Source: Silanimonas sp. (lineage in GTDB: Bacteria; Pseudomonadota; Gammaproteobacteria; Xanthomonadales; Xanthomonadaceae). From it: 64,000 bases of DNA. Shown piece by piece: positions 63,971 through 64,000 of this stretch; positions within the stretch are counted from its first letter, which is position 1; each line of letters begins with the position of its first letter. Below the pieces are notes generated by a model, which was given only the letters and a program-made list of their open reading frames with translations, was not told where the DNA came from and did not search any database. Location of the stretch: assembly GCF_027530345.1 (NCBI RefSeq), contig NZ_JAPZQK010000018.1, positions 1 to 64,000 on the forward strand, written 5' to 3'. Position numbers and translations under genes: made by a program.

Positions 63971-64000
63971 GCCGTGCGGAGCCTTGGGCTAGACTCGAAC

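Noticed and set aside
63992-64000. Minus-strand GTTCGAGTC looks like a tRNA T-loop at the window edge.
   Set aside because: The following bases do not give a clear acceptor stem or CCA, and the 5' side lies outside the window. The plus-strand TAGACT reading as a -10 box explains it as well.

Overview
The window is very GC-rich, densely packed chromosomal DNA from a gammaproteobacterium, most likely of the order Xanthomonadales (Lysobacterales). This rests on gene content and order: smc-zipA-ligA-epmA, mtnA next to gyrA, and purB followed by a RoxA-type hydroxylase and a GNAT protein. ATGA start/stop overlaps are numerous and stop codons are mostly TGA. No rRNA, tRNA, IS element or CRISPR array is visible. 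The taxonomic call is inference; no 16S gene is present.

Layout. 0.2-4.9 kb: YiiX-like peptidase, then a leftward run of sterol-desaturase-family protein, YhhN, DUF2058, SlyX and UDP-glucose dehydrogenase. 5.0-7.8 kb: a rightward GT2, LAB_N, ArnT-type cassette for lipid-linked sugar transfer. 7.9-10.4 kb: FKBP isomerase, DUF3429, SnoaL-like protein, glutathione peroxidase. 10.4-15.1 kb: a YtrA-type GntR/ABC operon ending in a DUF4097 protein, an amber-interrupted DUF2884 protein and a membrane protein. 15.2-18.7 kb: alpha/beta hydrolase, OmpA-like lipoprotein, M24 peptidase. 18.7-26.1 kb: the accessory island, with a decayed PLP-enzyme pseudogene and a type I restriction-modification operon ordered hsdR, hsdS, AAA/DUF4143 ATPase, hsdM. 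26.1-32.1 kb: fumC, purB, a subclass B3 metallo-beta-lactamase, RoxA, GNAT fusion. 32.1-36.8 kb: a second YtrA/ABC operon with a large lipoprotein. 36.8-42.4 kb: sucA-sucB-lpd. 42.5-47.4 kb: exported PLP lyase, AcuI-type reductase, PilH, TonB-like lipoprotein, CbpA, peroxiredoxin. 47.4-54.1 kb (leftward): protease-like protein, HtrA, gyrA, mtnA. 54.1-64 kb: hypothetical protein, amber-interrupted DUF3011 protein, epmA, ligA, zipA, smc, BolA, YciI.

Most of the window is housekeeping: the 2-oxoglutarate dehydrogenase complex, fumarase, purine synthesis, gyrase, ligase, chromosome condensation and division. The unusual parts are the type I R-M operon with an ATPase gene translationally coupled to hsdM and preceded by a perfect 11-bp inverted repeat; a half-size hsdS out of frame at an A7 tract; four genes each cut by one in-frame TAG with readable sequence beyond; an 18-bp divergent intergenic region (mtnA/hypothetical) with a near-symmetric -10 that would make both mRNAs leaderless; and two YtrA-type operons whose promoters carry related GTGT...ACAC inverted repeats.
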